From: Omphiscola glabra
Lineage: Eukaryota > Mollusca > Gastropoda > Lymnaeidae
Assembly (NCBI GenBank): GCA_964017045.1
Contig: OZ024798.1
Location: forward strand, 11,647,995-11,711,994
Reading direction: 5' to 3'
DNA length: 64,000 nt
A program made the position numbers and the translations under genes. The notes under the pieces were generated by a model. It was not told the DNA's origin, ran no database searches, and worked only from the letters and a program-made list of their open reading frames with translations. This document shows positions 31,790 to 44,154 of this stretch, piece after piece (positions within the stretch are counted from its first letter, which is position 1; each line of letters starts with the position of its first letter).

Positions 31790-34700
31790 TGTTCTTTGGT
31801 CTATGAAACAGTGGTTCTCAATGGGTGTGTTCTTTGGTCTATGAAACAGTGGTTCTCAATGGGTGTGTTCTTTGGTCTATGAAACAGTGGTTCTCAATGG
31901 GTGTGTTCTTTGGTCTATGAAACAGTGGTTCTCAATGGGTGTGTTCTTTGGTCTATGAAACAGTGGTTCTCAATGGGTGTGTACTTTGGTCTATGAAACA
32001 GTGGTTCTCAATGGGTGTGTTCTTTGGTCTATGAAACAGTGGTTCTCAATGGGTGTGTTCTTTGGTCTATGAAACAGTGGTTCTCAATGGGTGTGTTCTT
32101 TGGTCTATGAAACAGTGGTTCTCAATGGGTGTGTTCTTTGGTCTATGAAACAGTGGTTCTCAATGGGTGTGTTCTTTGGTCTATGAAACAGTGGTTCTCA
32201 ATGGGTGTGTTCTTTGGTCTATGAAACAGTGGTTCTCAATGGGTGTGTTCTTTGGTCTATGAAACAGTGGTTCTCAATGGGTGTGTTCTTTGGTCTATGA
32301 AACAGTGGTTCTCAATGGGTGTGTTCTTTGGTCTATGAAACAGTGGTTCTCAATGGGTGTGTTCTTTGGTCTATGAAACAGTGGTTCTCAATGGGTGTGT
32401 TCTTTGGTCTATGAAACAGTGGTTCTCAATGGGTGTGTTCTTTGGTCTATGAAACAGTGGTTCTCAATGGGTGTGTTCTTTGGTCTATGAAACAGTGGTT
32501 CTCAATGGGTGTGTTCTTTGGTCTATGAAACAGTGGTTCTCAATGGGTGTGTTCTTTGGTCTATGAAACAGTGGTTCTCAATGGGTGTGTTCTTTGGTCT
32601 ATGAAACAGTGGTTCTCAATGGGTGTGTTCTTTGGTCTATGAAACAGTGGTTCTCAATGGGTGTGTTCTTTGGTCTATGAAACAGTGGTTCTCAATGGGT
32701 GTGTTCTTTGGTCTATGAAACAGTGGTTCTCAATGGGTGTGTTCTTTGGTCTATGAAACAGTGGTTCTCAATGGGTGTGTTCTTTGGTCTATGAAACAGT
32801 GGTTCTCAATGGGTGTGTTCTTTGGTCTATAAAACAGTGGTTCTCAATGGGTGTGTTCTTTGGTCTATAAAACAGTGGTTCTCAATGGGTGTGTTCTTTG
32901 GTCTATGAAACAGTGGTTCTCAATGGGTATGTTCTTTGGTCTATGAAACAGTGGTTCTCAATGGGTGTGTTCTTTGGTCTATGAAACAGTGGTTCTCAAT
33001 GGGTGTGTTCTTTGGTCTATGAAACAGTGGTTCTCAATGGGTGTCTTCTTTGGTCTATGAAACAGTGGTTCTCAATGGGTGTGTTCTTTGGTCTCTGAAA
33101 CAGTGGTTCTCAATGGGTGTCTTCTTTGGTCTATGAAACAGTGGTTCTCAATGGGTGTGTTCTTTGGTCTATGAAACAGTGGTTCTCAATGGGTGTGTTC
33201 TTTGGTCTATGAAACAGTGGTTCTCAATGGGTGTGTTCTTTGGTCTATGAAACAGTGGTTCTCAATGGGTGTGTTCTTTGGTTTATGAAACAGTGGTTCT
33301 CAATGGGTGTCTTCTTTGGTCTATAAAACTGTGGTTCTCAATGGGTGTGTTCTTTGGTCTATAAAACAGTGGTTCTTAATGGTGTGTTCTTTGGTCTATA
33401 AAACAGTGGTTCTCAATGGGTGTGTTCTTTGGTCTATGAAACAGTGGTTCTCAATGGGTGTGTTCTTTGGTCTATAAAACAGTGGTTCTCAATGGGTGTG
33501 TTCTTTGGTCTATGAAACAGTGGTTCGCAATGGGTGTGTTCTTTGGTCTATGAAACAGTGGTTCTCAATGGGTGTGTTCTTTGGTCTATGAAACAGTGGT
33601 TCTCAATGGGTGTGTTCTTTGGTCTATGAAACAGTGGTTCTCAATGGGTGTGTTCTTTGGTCTATGAAACAGTGGTTCTCAATGGGTGTCTTCTTTGGTC
33701 TATGAAAAAGTGGTTCTCAATGGGTGTGTTCTTTGGTCTATGAAACAGTGGTTCTCAATGGGTGTGTTCTTTGGTCTATGAAACAGTGGTTCTCAATGGG
33801 TGTCTTCTTTGGTCTATGAAACAGTGGTTCTCAATGGGTGTGTTCTTTGGTCTATGAAACAGTGGTTCTCAATGGGTGTGTTCTTTGGTCTATGAAACAG
33901 TGGTTCTCAATGGGTGTGTTCTTTGGTCTATAAAACAGTGGTTCTCAATGGGTGTGTTCTTTGGTCTATGAAACAGTGGTTCTCAATGGGTGTCTTCTTT
34001 GGTCTATAAAACAGTGGTTCTCAATGGGTGTCTGCTTTGGTCTATGAAACAGTGGTTCTCAATGGGTGTGTTCTTTGGTCTATAAAACAGTGGTTCTCAA
34101 TGGGTGTGTTCTTTGGTCTATAAAACAGTGGTTCTCAATGTGTGTGTTCTTTGGTCTATGAAACAGTGGTTCTCAATGGGTGTCTTCTTTGGTCTATGAA
34201 ACAGTGGTTTTCAATGGGTGTGTTCTTTGGTCTATGAAACAGTGGTTCTCAATGGGTGTGTTCTTTGGTCTATGAAACAGTGGTTCTCAATGGGTGTCTT
34301 CTTTGGTCTATGAAACAGTGGTTCTCAATGGGTGTGTTCTTTGGTCTATGAAACAGTGGTTCTCAATGGGTGTGTTCTTTGGTCTATGAAACAGTGGTTC
34401 TCAATGGGTGTCTTTTTTTGGTCTATGAAACAGTGGTTCTCAATGGGTGTCTTTTTTTGGTCTATGAAACAGTGGTTCTCAATGGGTGTGTTCTTTGGTC
34501 TATGAAACAGTGGTTCTCAATGGGTGTGTTCTTTGGTCTATGAAACAGTGGTTCTCAATGGGTGTGTTCTTTGGTCTATGAAACAGTGGTTCTCAATGGG
34601 TGTCTTCTTTGGTCTATGAAACAGTGGTTCTCAATGGGTGTGTTCTTTGGTCTATGAAACAGTGGTTCTCAATGGGTGTGTTCTTTGGTCTATGAAACAG

Positions 34701-35198
34701 TGGTTCTCAATGGGTGTGTTCTTTTGTCTATGAAACAGTGGTTCGCAATGGGTGTCTTCTTTGGTCTATGAAACAGTGGTTCTCAATGGGTGTGTTCTTT
34801 GGTCTATGAAACAGTGGTTCTCAATGGGTGTGTTCTTTGGTCTATGAAACAGTGGTTCTCAATGGGTGTGTTCTTTGGTCTATGAAACAGTGGTTCTCAA
34901 TGGGTGTGTTCTTTGGTCTATAAAACAGTGGTTCGCAATGAGTGTGTTCTTTGGTCTATGAAACAGTGGTTCTCAATGGGTGTCTTCTTTGGTCTATAAA
35001 ACAGTGGTTCTCAATGGGTATGTTCTTTGGTCTATAAAACAGTGGTTCTCAATGGGTGTGTTCTTTGGTCTATAAAACAGTGGTTCTCAATGGGTGTCTT
35101 CTTTGGTCTATAAAACAGTGGTTCTCAATGGGTGTCTTCTTTGGTCTATAAAACAGTGGTTTCAATGGGTGTCTTCTTTGTTCTATATAACAATGGTT
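31790..35198. repeat. 38-bp satellite array, about 89 copies, carrying the SPIN terminal motif
   Basis: Unit: TTCTTTGGTCTATGAAA, then CAGTGGTTCTCAA, then TGGGTGTG. The 13-mer CAGTGGTTCTCAA equals the left terminus of the SPIN-like copies at 11001 and 30939. The left third (to about 32820) is almost uniform; to the right, variants (TATAAAA, GTCTTC, TTCGCAA) accumulate. The last two units are degraded. Confidence 0.96.
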
Positions 35199-36913
35199 TG
35201 ACACACAGTGTTTCAGTAAAAACAGAACACTACTTTTCAGCTGAGTGCTATTTTTATGTAATTCTGTCTTTACTGTTGTTTGTTCGCTGAAGAAGGCTTC
35301 CTGATGACTCCCTCGCTGTTTTTCTTCTTTTTTTCCCAGTATACTCTGTTTCATTCATTTCCAAAACTTATCTGCCTACATTAATTTTTTAAAAAAATTT
35401 TAAATTCGTGAGACGAGAACACGTTTTTTTTTTCCAATCTAATTCTGACATTCCCCACGTGACACCATCTTGTTTACTTATATTGTTACGTCATAAGTCC
35501 CGTTGCGTAAAGATTGAAGTGTGAAATAAAATTTAATGAAATAAAAACGTTATTTAAATCGTTACAAATTACAGTATTTTAAATGAACGATAGAAACAGC
35601 AAAAATATCTCTGATTTATTCTATACTACCACGGTCCGGGTTTGACAGAGTTACAAAAAAAAAAATTAATTTATAAATAAGAAACACATGTTATGATAAG
35701 TCTAATTTCCACACATGATAATTCCACAATATCTCATCCCATCATTCGATGAACCAAAGTGCCTAATTCAAATGATGACATACGGATTTCACCCAAAACA
35801 CACCTGGGAATGTCAAGTCTTCAATTTGTGTTATCATTCCCCGTGAACCTGCGGCCTCGTTCGGTCAGGGGCTGTGATTTGCCAATTTTCCCGAAGAATG
35901 CCTGAGCACCGCCACGACCTAACCCTCTCCATCGATTCGTGTCCTCCTCCCTCAACGAGTTGAGGAAAATAATTTTAGTTCGGGCACTGGGAACACAATT
36001 GCATTTACGGCTATCAGCACTGGGCTTTCCGGTTAGCTTTCCGGTTAGAGGGTACTCACCCTTCCAATGGGAAGATGGGAACAGGAAAGAAAAAAATGGT
36101 TAAATCTTTTTCTTTTTTTTTGTTTGTTTGAATCTCTCGGCTCTATAAATTGTATAAGACATTATCACCTCCCCCTTTTTTGTCCCGGGCCGAACCTTGA
36201 AGTTTTACACAAAAAGGAAATGCATAATCATAACGTGAAATGATTTTTAGAGTGTCGGTTTATATCACTAGGGGGCACGACCTATAGGGGGCGACACTAA
36301 CCAGTTTAAAATCGGTGTGTGGATTAAAGGTGTGGGGGAGGGGGTTTAGGTGGTTAAAGTGCAAAAGTGTTATAGTTTATGTTCAGTAATTTATGTGACT
36401 GTACATTGTTATTACATCAGGGATTTAAAAAAAAAAAAATTAAATGAGCTAGTGTGTGGTGGAGGGAGGAGAGGGGGCATTAGTTTATATTTAAAACGAT
36501 GCAAAGAAACGTAAATTTATATGTCATTGCTAAAAACAGAGAAAAACACACACAACAACTCATATTAACATGCACCTCCCTTTAAATACGCACACACACA
36601 CATGCAACTCCCAACAAACACAAACAAATACAGACTAGCATACCCTTCCCCCTTCCATACACACAAACACACACACTAACACATGCACACCCCTTGCACA
36701 CACACACACAAACATACATACCAGGCTACATCTCTCAACACAAGCAGGCCTACAAGCGTTAAGGAAATCATTCAAATTATTTCCTTTCACGTCTCTAAGC
36801 GGTAAAGCCTATTTATAATGTGGGTGTGTGTTTGAGCGGGAGTCGGTTGTCAAGGATTTAAGATACGATTCATCCGCGCCTGAGATGACTGTACTACTCG
36901 CATCATTCTAGGT
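35199..36913. other. unique DNA; one even-composition segment
   Basis: No supported gene. 35700-35990 is less AT-rich and lacks simple repeats; it could hold conserved non-coding DNA but no gene is recognised. CA-rich stretches lie at 36545-36720. Confidence 0.4.
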
Positions 36914-37144
36914 CAGTGGCTCTCAGCCGTCCTAATGCCGCGACCCTCCAATACAGTTCCTCGTGTTTTAGCGACCCCACAACCACAAAATTATTTTGTA
37001 GCTACTTCATACCTGTAGAGTATATGTGTTTTTGTTGCTACATCATAAATGTAGACTGTATGTGTTTTCCGATGGTCTTAGGTGACCCCTGTGATTGGTG
37101 ATTCGACCCAAAAAGGGGTTTCGACCCACAGGTTGAGAGCCGCT
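36914..37144 (+). mobile_element. SPIN-like hAT MITE, copy 7, with internal duplication
   Basis: 231 bp, from CAGTGGCTCTCAGCCGTCC to CAGGTTGAGAGCCGCTT. The flanks TTCTAGGT and TTCTGGGC agree at six of eight. It is longer than the other copies because the TACTTCAT-CTGTAGA-TATATGTG segment occurs twice (about 36998-37028 and 37039-37068). Confidence 0.85.
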
Positions 37145-37239
37145 TTTCTGGGCCAGTGACGTTTTAACTTTAGATTGTTTTGATTCGAACTTTTCTTTCA
37201 TGATTCCAACATTTAACATATGTCATTGCATCCTGGCCA

Positions 37240-37825
37240 TGATTCTCCTGATCACATTCTCTGTCTCCGATGTCTTGGACTCTTCTTCTGTCTCTAATCT
37301 CTTGGACTCCTGTCTCCATCTGTGATATCTTGGACTACTTCTCCGTCTTCTCTTAGACTCGTTTTCTATTTGTGATCTGTTGGTCTCTTTGTCTCTGATC
37401 CTTTAGACTCCATCTCTGTCTATGATCTCTTGGACTCTTTATATATTGTGAGCTGTTGGTCTCTTTGTCTGTCTCTGATCCTTTAGAGGCCATCTCTTTC
37501 TATGATCTCTTGGACTCTTTTTATATTTGTGAGCTGTTGGTCTCTTTGTATGTCTCTGATCCTTTATACTCCATCTCTGTCTATGATCTTTTGGACTCTT
37601 TTTATATTTGTGAGCTGTTGGTCTCTTTCTCTGTCTCTGATCTCTTGGAGTTCTTCTCTTTCTCTTGGAATCTTTCTCTGACGATGATCTCTTGGACTTT
37701 TTTTCTATCTCTGATCTCTTGGACTCCTTCTCTATCTGTGATCTCTTTGACTTTTTTTCGATGTGTGAGCTGTTGGTCTCTTTCTCTGTCTCTGATCTCT
37801 TGGAATATGTCTCCAAGCGTTATCT
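37240..37825. repeat. degenerate CTCTGATCTCTTGGACTC repeat
   Basis: 18- to 36-bp steps containing TGATCTCTTGGACTC and CTGTTGGTCTCTTT, many copies, diverged. A 125-codon minus-strand Lys/Arg/Ser/Glu-rich frame (37439-37816) and a 157-codon plus-strand frame follow from the repeat. Confidence 0.75.
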
Positions 37826-38248
37826 TTTCTCTATATATTAAGGGCCCACGATCAATTTATCTCGACTTTTGCACTCCTTCTCGGTGTGTTTGTGATCTCT
37901 TGTTGTTTATAAAGCTGCTATATCTTTAGGCCCCTCCCACTTGTGTACGTCGGTGCTGTAGTCATCAAGTCTCATTTAGTATGACCACTGCGACTCTCAT
38001 CTGCCCGTTATCTCCGTTTGAAACTTCCTTTAATACCATAACAAGTATTTTTAAAAAATGGCACCGTGAAGCTGGGTAAATGTTAATAAATATAGTGATG
38101 AAGTTCTAAGTGACCAGCTTAATGTCTTCATGATACCCTCCCATTACCCGCGCCTTTGACACGTGGGTGTGAGAGAAGGTTGTGGGTGTGGGGGTGTGGG
38201 AGTGGTTAGGCGGGTGTGTATTCGCGCACAGTTCTGAAGTTCGTCCTA

Positions 38249-38288
<40 letters not shown>

Positions 38289-39560
38289 CCTCGGTTCATC
38301 CCATCATTTAAAGTATTTTTTCGGTAATTACAGTAAATGTAGTCGTAGTAATACTACTTATCGCTTCAACAATTCCCTGTAACACTCTCCCTTGTGACAA
38401 ATCTTCTCACCCCCCCCCCCTTTTAATCCTCTACCCCAACTACCCCGTCTCCTGCACTCCTCACCATAGCTTGACACCCTTGTCCCGGGCTTAATCCTAC
38501 CCCTGAGGATACGAAAGGATCTGCCAGGCGTAGGTGGTGGTGGTGGTCTTAGGATTGGGGGGGGGCACCTTACATGTAACAGCGACCACTCACTCGTTAG
38601 CAGCATTCTCTCTAAAGACCGAACTGAGCTAGGAGAACGTGGGTCGGACACAAATGACTTAGAACAGTGCTTTCACACGTCGCAACAGACGCCCCGACAC
38701 ATCGCTGAAATATTCAGTTATCGACTTTGGATTAAAAAGACGTTACGCCTATTTCAGAACACGATTATCACAGACGACCATTTGTTTCCAACCCATGTTT
38801 CACCCTCACTCCCCCAAATCTCCCCACCCCACATACGATCTACAATCATCTCTCTATCATGGCACTTGACACATAACATATTAGGTAGGATTCCGTTGAC
38901 ATTGTCGTACAATCCAGTTTCCTGCAATTCTCGACTTTTATTTGATTAGTACAATTATGGGAAAAAAGGTTAAAAAAAACAAAAAGATGACCACAAAAAA
39001 AAAACCCCAAAACAACAACCTTTATTCCATCTCTTATAGAGCAGTATCACGTATGACAAAGTTATGAGCGAAATGTTCTTGAGACGTTGACTTGTGCTAG
39101 AAACTTATAGTCTATACCGTGAAAATTGATATTATTACGGACCGTTATAGATGGAGAATTTAATCTCTGTTGTTTTGTCTAGGGCTCGTTCTAAAAACAG
39201 TCCATAATAAAGGACGATACCAAAGGTTAAAAATAATAACAAATAAAACGACAATTAATGCCAGAGCTAATTACAATTAATAACTTGTTTAATTTGTGAA
39301 CTTCAATTAAATAATAACAGCAAGAGAAAATATGATTAAAATTATAAACTTACAGATTTGCTGTTAACCGGTACTGTATATAAAAATACAATGAGCACAA
39401 AATTGTACGAGGAAATAAAAATCTCTACACACAACGAAGTATAATGACACATAGCATGCCTCGTAATCAAGGAAAGGAAAATCTCTCCCGTCATTTATTC
39501 TTATCCCTTTTATACTCAGTTTCAGATGATCATTCTGGAAAAAGGAATACGCAGTCTTAC
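37826..39560. other. unique DNA with (TC)n microsatellite
   Basis: No supported gene. CT microsatellite at 38251-38284 and C10 near 38411. If the candidate exon at 39561-39705 is real, this would be its intron. Confidence 0.4.
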
Positions 39561-39705
39561 TGCTTCTCGCATTCTCTAGATCGTTCGATCCTGTTCCACA
39601 GAAACGGACGATAGTAAACAAAAGTATCAACAAAAGGATATTTTTTTCTAGCCGCCCCAACACAGGACCGACGTGAAAGAGGTCATGCACGTGGAAGGCG
39701 GGCAA
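39561..39705 (-). CDS. candidate first coding exon with membrane anchor
   Basis: A minus-strand frame from an ATG at 39705 contains LGRLEKNILLLILLFTIVRF and then CGTGSNDLENARS. This is a basic residue followed by about 14 hydrophobic residues and a polar stem-like stretch, as in type II Golgi enzymes. It reaches AAGCA then GTAAGA, a good splice donor (GT at 39560-39559), giving a phase-1 intron as in the candidate at 6629-6701. An internal start is possible. No further exon was recognised; chance remains possible. Confidence 0.25.
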
Positions 39706-39858
39706 AGCGTCTCAAAATACGTCATCCCTTATAACAATATGTTTTAAAGGTATGCTTCCAATAAGACTAACATAAAATATGATTACCTTAAAAAAAATAA
39801 AAATATCCAAATAGCCATCTTCCACACAGCTTTAACGCAAAATACGTCAAGAACCTAA

Positions 39859-40113
39859 CTTTAGTGTTTAAAACTTTAGGGTTTAAAACTTTAGTGTTTA
39901 AAAGTTTAGTGTTTAAAAGTTTAGTGTTTAAATCTTTAGTGTTTAAAAGTTTAGGGTTTAAAACGTAAGGGTTTAAAGCTTTAGTTTTTAAAAGTTTAGG
40001 GTTTAAAACTTAAGCGTTTAAAACTTAAGTGTTTAAATCCTCAGTGTTTAAAACTTTAAAGTTTAAAACTTTAGTGTTTAAATCCTTAGTTTTAAAACTT
40101 TAATGTTTAAAAC
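39859..40113. repeat. 15-bp tandem repeat, about 17 copies
   Basis: Unit TTTAGTGTTTAAAAC/G with frequent changes. Occasional TTTAGGGTTT steps resemble plant-type telomere repeats by chance only. Confidence 0.88.
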
Positions 40114-40745
40114 CTTCTGTCACATCCTAAAGCGCTGCGCTCACCTGATTTTCGCTTTAACTTTTTTTTAAATGTAAACAAAAAAATGTAACATTTCTTA
40201 TTACAGAAGGGCTTTAAATTCCCGATATTTTGCTACTTAATAACCTAATTTTACGGATAATCGAACACCATTACGGAAATATTGCGTTAAAGATGTTAGC
40301 GCAAATATCAAAATCTGTTCTTAACTCATACCGGTATAAACGTAATGATAACGTATGGCCCAGGTACACGGTGATCACCAGACGTAAATCAGGGTCGCAC
40401 ATTTCCAGGCCGCATTATCTCAGACTGGTCACTCACTACACGTGCGTATCTAGATTTAAGCAAGAATAGCGACACGTGTGTCAGTGATATTGTTACGGTA
40501 TGTGTTATACGGCGGGCGGTCCTCTCCGTCGTGAACGTTTCCAGCACAACAAAAAACAAACAAAAACAAAACAAAACAAAAAAGACTAGAAAGATTTCCA
40601 ATCAACCCCGTCTGAGATAATATGCTCTCGGAAACTCAGGGCTCTTGTGTAGATAAAATGTTTAACACACCACAGACGACCTAGTTCTGAAAATCTTTGA
40701 CTTGGTGTGATTCATTTCCTGGGGAGTTCTGAAAGCGATACATTT
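40114..40745. other. unique DNA, no gene recognised
   Basis: No supported gene. An A/C-rich AAACAAAAC stretch lies at 40550-40580. Confidence 0.4.
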
Positions 40746-40892
40746 TTTGACTCGGGGAAGATTCTCGACTCGGGGAAGATTCTCAACTCGGGGAAGATTC
40801 TCGACTCGGGGAAGATTCTTGACTCGGGGAATATTCTCGACTCCGGGAAGATTCTTGACTCGGGGAAGATTCTCGACTCGGGGAAGATTCTC
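40746..40892. repeat. 18-bp minisatellite, 8 copies
   Basis: Unit GACTCGGGGAAGATTCTC. The period is a multiple of three, giving an open DSGKIL repeat on plus and VENLPR-type repeats on minus. Confidence 0.93.
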
Positions 40893-41639
40893 GGAGATAG
40901 ACCGTTTGTTGCCATGGAGTGTTTCCGTCAAAAAATCTTAGAAACACTCGACCAATGGCATTATCAAAATGATATAAAAAAAAGAACTGCACATCTCCTA
41001 TTGCTATCCAATTGGTCAAAAAATGATTTGTAAAAAATGGAGCAAAAAAAAAGGGGGGGGGGGGGGAGAAATATGTATATTTATTTAAAAAAAAAAAAAA
41101 TATCTAATAAGAAAACATGAAAAAACAATAACACGATGGCTCGGGTCCGAAAGGTTGTCCAGTAGGGCGATTAATACCCGGACGAATGTGTTTCCCCCCA
41201 CCCTCCCCCCGACTTTGTGCCACTTATGTTAGCATTTCCATTAAAGGGAAATGATTGGGGCAACACGCACTGATTCAGTGAGGGAGCTGGGGGTCGGTAA
41301 TCGATGGCTGTAAGAAAATGGTTTTATTGCAGGGCCGTGTGGTTTATCTTTGGGGGGGGGGGGGGATGTGTAAGCCAGGACAAGGTGGGGTGCGGGGGGG
41401 GTGAATGGGGCCCGTGCGACGGGGGACCTTACCTTGTCATTGGATTTAGTGGCGCCATATTATTAAAGATTATTTGGTGATAGATACATGAGGGCATGAA
41501 TACGCCCCCATGGCGTTGATATTAGGTACATGTTGTCATGAAGGTGGCCTGTTTTCTCCAAAATGTTTTACTTTTTTTACAAATACCTAATGGGTTTTAA
41601 AATGTACTTAATTGAAGGTATTTTGGTTTGGGTGATATT
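40893..41639. other. unique DNA with A-G homopolymer junction
   Basis: No supported gene. A9-G14 junction at about 41045-41066 and a G run near 41351. 41190-41340 is even in composition. Confidence 0.4.
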
Positions 41640-41955
41640 ACTTTTCCCCCCCTTGATATTACTTTGTTTTCTTTGATTATAAATTTTTTCTTTCTTTGAC
41701 ATAACATTTTTTCTAATTTGATTTTACTTTTTTCTTTGATATTATTTTTTTCTTCTTTGATTTTACTTTGTTTTCTTTGATATTACTTTGTTTTCTTTGA
41801 TAGTAATTTGTTTTCTTTGATAGTAATTTGTTTTCTTTGATATTAATTGGTTTTCTTTGATATTACTTTGTTTTCTTTGATATTATTTTTATTTCTTTGA
41901 TAATACTTTGTTTTCTTTGAAATTATTTGTTTCTATTCTAATGCTTTGTTTTCTT
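41640..41955. repeat. 20-bp T-rich tandem repeat, about 15 copies
   Basis: Unit GATATTACTTTGTTTTCTTT with many substitutions, bounded by C-rich and A-rich DNA. Confidence 0.88.
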
Positions 41956-44154
41956 TGGCATCGCACAAAGTAGTAGATTTTTTTTTTACCAAAACACAAT
42001 AAAAATATGAAAAATTAAAATTGATATTTAAAAAGAACCAGCAGATCATGATACCTTAATATGCGAAACGAAATAGTCTTTTTATATATGGAACCATTCA
42101 TAATGATTTCTGTTAAAGTTAAAACGCATATTTAAAATATAAAAATTAAAAAAATATATATAAATCTAATTTCGAAATGTACTATTCGTGTTTACGTTCA
42201 GAGGAGGTCTGTCTCATTCTCTGCATGCCCCGCCCCCCCCCCTCACTGCCCCCTCCACAAAAAGAAACCCCATTACTAATATTAAAAAAAACCCCACACA
42301 ATTATTATGTTTTTTAAAAGAGCTGAGAGGTGGTTTAAAGAGCCTGTGCCCAGGCCCTCCTCGGGTTCAAGCGATATCACTTCCAGTCGGCGGGTGACGT
42401 TAAAAGGAGAGTGGATTCAAAAAGGATGACGGCGCCCCAACTCATCTATAATTCAGTGGTAAAAATGATGGGGTTAAAGTGCACTGCAAAGTTGATGCTG
42501 GTTTGTGGGTGTTGGGGGGGGGGTGTTGTCTTTTGCTTTTGGGTGGGGTGGTGGCAGGGGTGGTTATGGATGCAGGGGTGTGGCTTGAAAGGAATGGGGA
42601 TGAGAGTGGGGGGGGGGGTTTGGGTTGAGGGTTAAAGGGGTGCTGCTGTTGTTAAAATCGGACGTCGCGACGAATTGAGTGATGCATTGAAGTTCAAAGA
42701 CGTTGTTGTTGTTGTTGCTTTGTATTCTCAGGATGAAAAGCTGTCCTTTAAGACTTCTACCGAATGTCAATGACATCGTATTGCATGACGAGATCCTTGA
42801 ACTTCTTATCAATTACGCCCATTATATCCTACAAAAATTTTAAAGTGGAAGTAATTTTGATTGGGGTGGGGGGTGGGGGGAGGGGGTTGGGGGGATGCTT
42901 GAAACCTCGGCTTATCATGGTAGCAAATCCCCCCCCCCCGGGGGAGACCTATCCGCGTTCGTGTTTAATGATACATCGGATTGCAATATTCAACCGTGGA
43001 TACAAGCTGCTCGGTTATAAATGATGCTATTGAGACCCAAGGGGGGGGGGGGGCAGGGCTCAACCTGTGTTGTGTAGGAAAGTATTCACAATCAGATATG
43101 AGAAGGTTTATGCAACATAAAATCAAAAAAAACAATACACATGACTTTTCGACTGAGTTCGTTCGTTTGAGAACAGGAGAAAAGGAACCCCCCCCCCCCC
43201 CCAAAAAAAAAACCAAAAAACAAACACAAACAAAAAAAGCCACCAAATATTCTTAAAATAAACTGAATCAAAACGAAATCTAACAATTGTAAATAAAGTT
43301 CAGTTATTATTTTTATTTCATCTCCCACCCTTCGATTTGATGTCTAAAAAAATACTTGTTAGCCGAACGTTGTCTTGTTGATTGAATAGTACAATTACAA
43401 AATGAATATATATTGGAAAATTTTAAATTCTCTACAAATGACATAACTAATGTTAAAGTCGTTAAGCTTTAAAGATGTTGCTATAAAATATTGTAATGAA
43501 AAAATGTGCGTCGAATTTACGACGCATTTTAGTATACGGTGCCCTGTGGATGCTATGGCGATGTAGGCCGTAGTAGCGTAGGCACAAGGAACGTCAGATT
43601 GCCACGGGCGTAGGGTCCAGCCCTCTGGTCATGTCGAAAAACGCAATGTCATAAAGGGGAAGATGAGGGAAATATGATGCCACTGATTTCACGAAACAAA
43701 ATGCCCGATAGCTGCGCTAAATGTGATTATTCGACAAAAAAGTATCGCCATTGCGTTTGGTGCCTGGAATTTACTTTTGTTTTCTCTGAAGTAGTTGGCT
43801 GAAATAAATCTGCGACGCAGAAGCGGGTGGATCATTAGAATTTTAATGTAGTTCAGGGGCGTGAAATAGGTGAACGGTTGCCAGCTTGGGGGGGGGGGGG
43901 GTGAGGGGAGCACTAATTGGCATTCTTATAAAGTGCATTACTTGTATCCATGTTTTGTCAAATTTGTTTAGCCCTACCCCCTCATTGCTCGACATTACAT
44001 TTTTATAAAGGATTTATACAACACTTCCTTTTTAAGGGTTGTTTAATTTACTAAACTCATTGTGATGTATTTTTATCCAATTTTCCGAACGGTTATTTAA
44101 AACTTGATGTGAGAAAAAAAAAAACACACACTGTCAAGCAAATAGAATAATTAG
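41956..44154. other. unique DNA with many G/C tracts
   Basis: No supported gene. C or G runs near 42232, 42924, 43041, 43187 (C16 then A10) and 43888. A small hairpin TGCGTCG...CGACGCA lies at 43507-43526. TTCAGGGGCGTGAAATAGG at 43853 resembles a MITE start without a partner. Confidence 0.45.

Noticed and set aside
37439..37929. Lys/Arg/Ser-rich coiled protein (minus) or Ser/Leu-rich membrane protein (plus)
   Set aside because: Both follow from a degenerate CTCTGATCTCTTGGACTC repeat.
39859..40113. Telomere-like TTTAGGG steps
   Set aside because: They are occasional variants of a 15-bp AT-rich repeat; no consistent 6- or 7-base telomere repeat is present.
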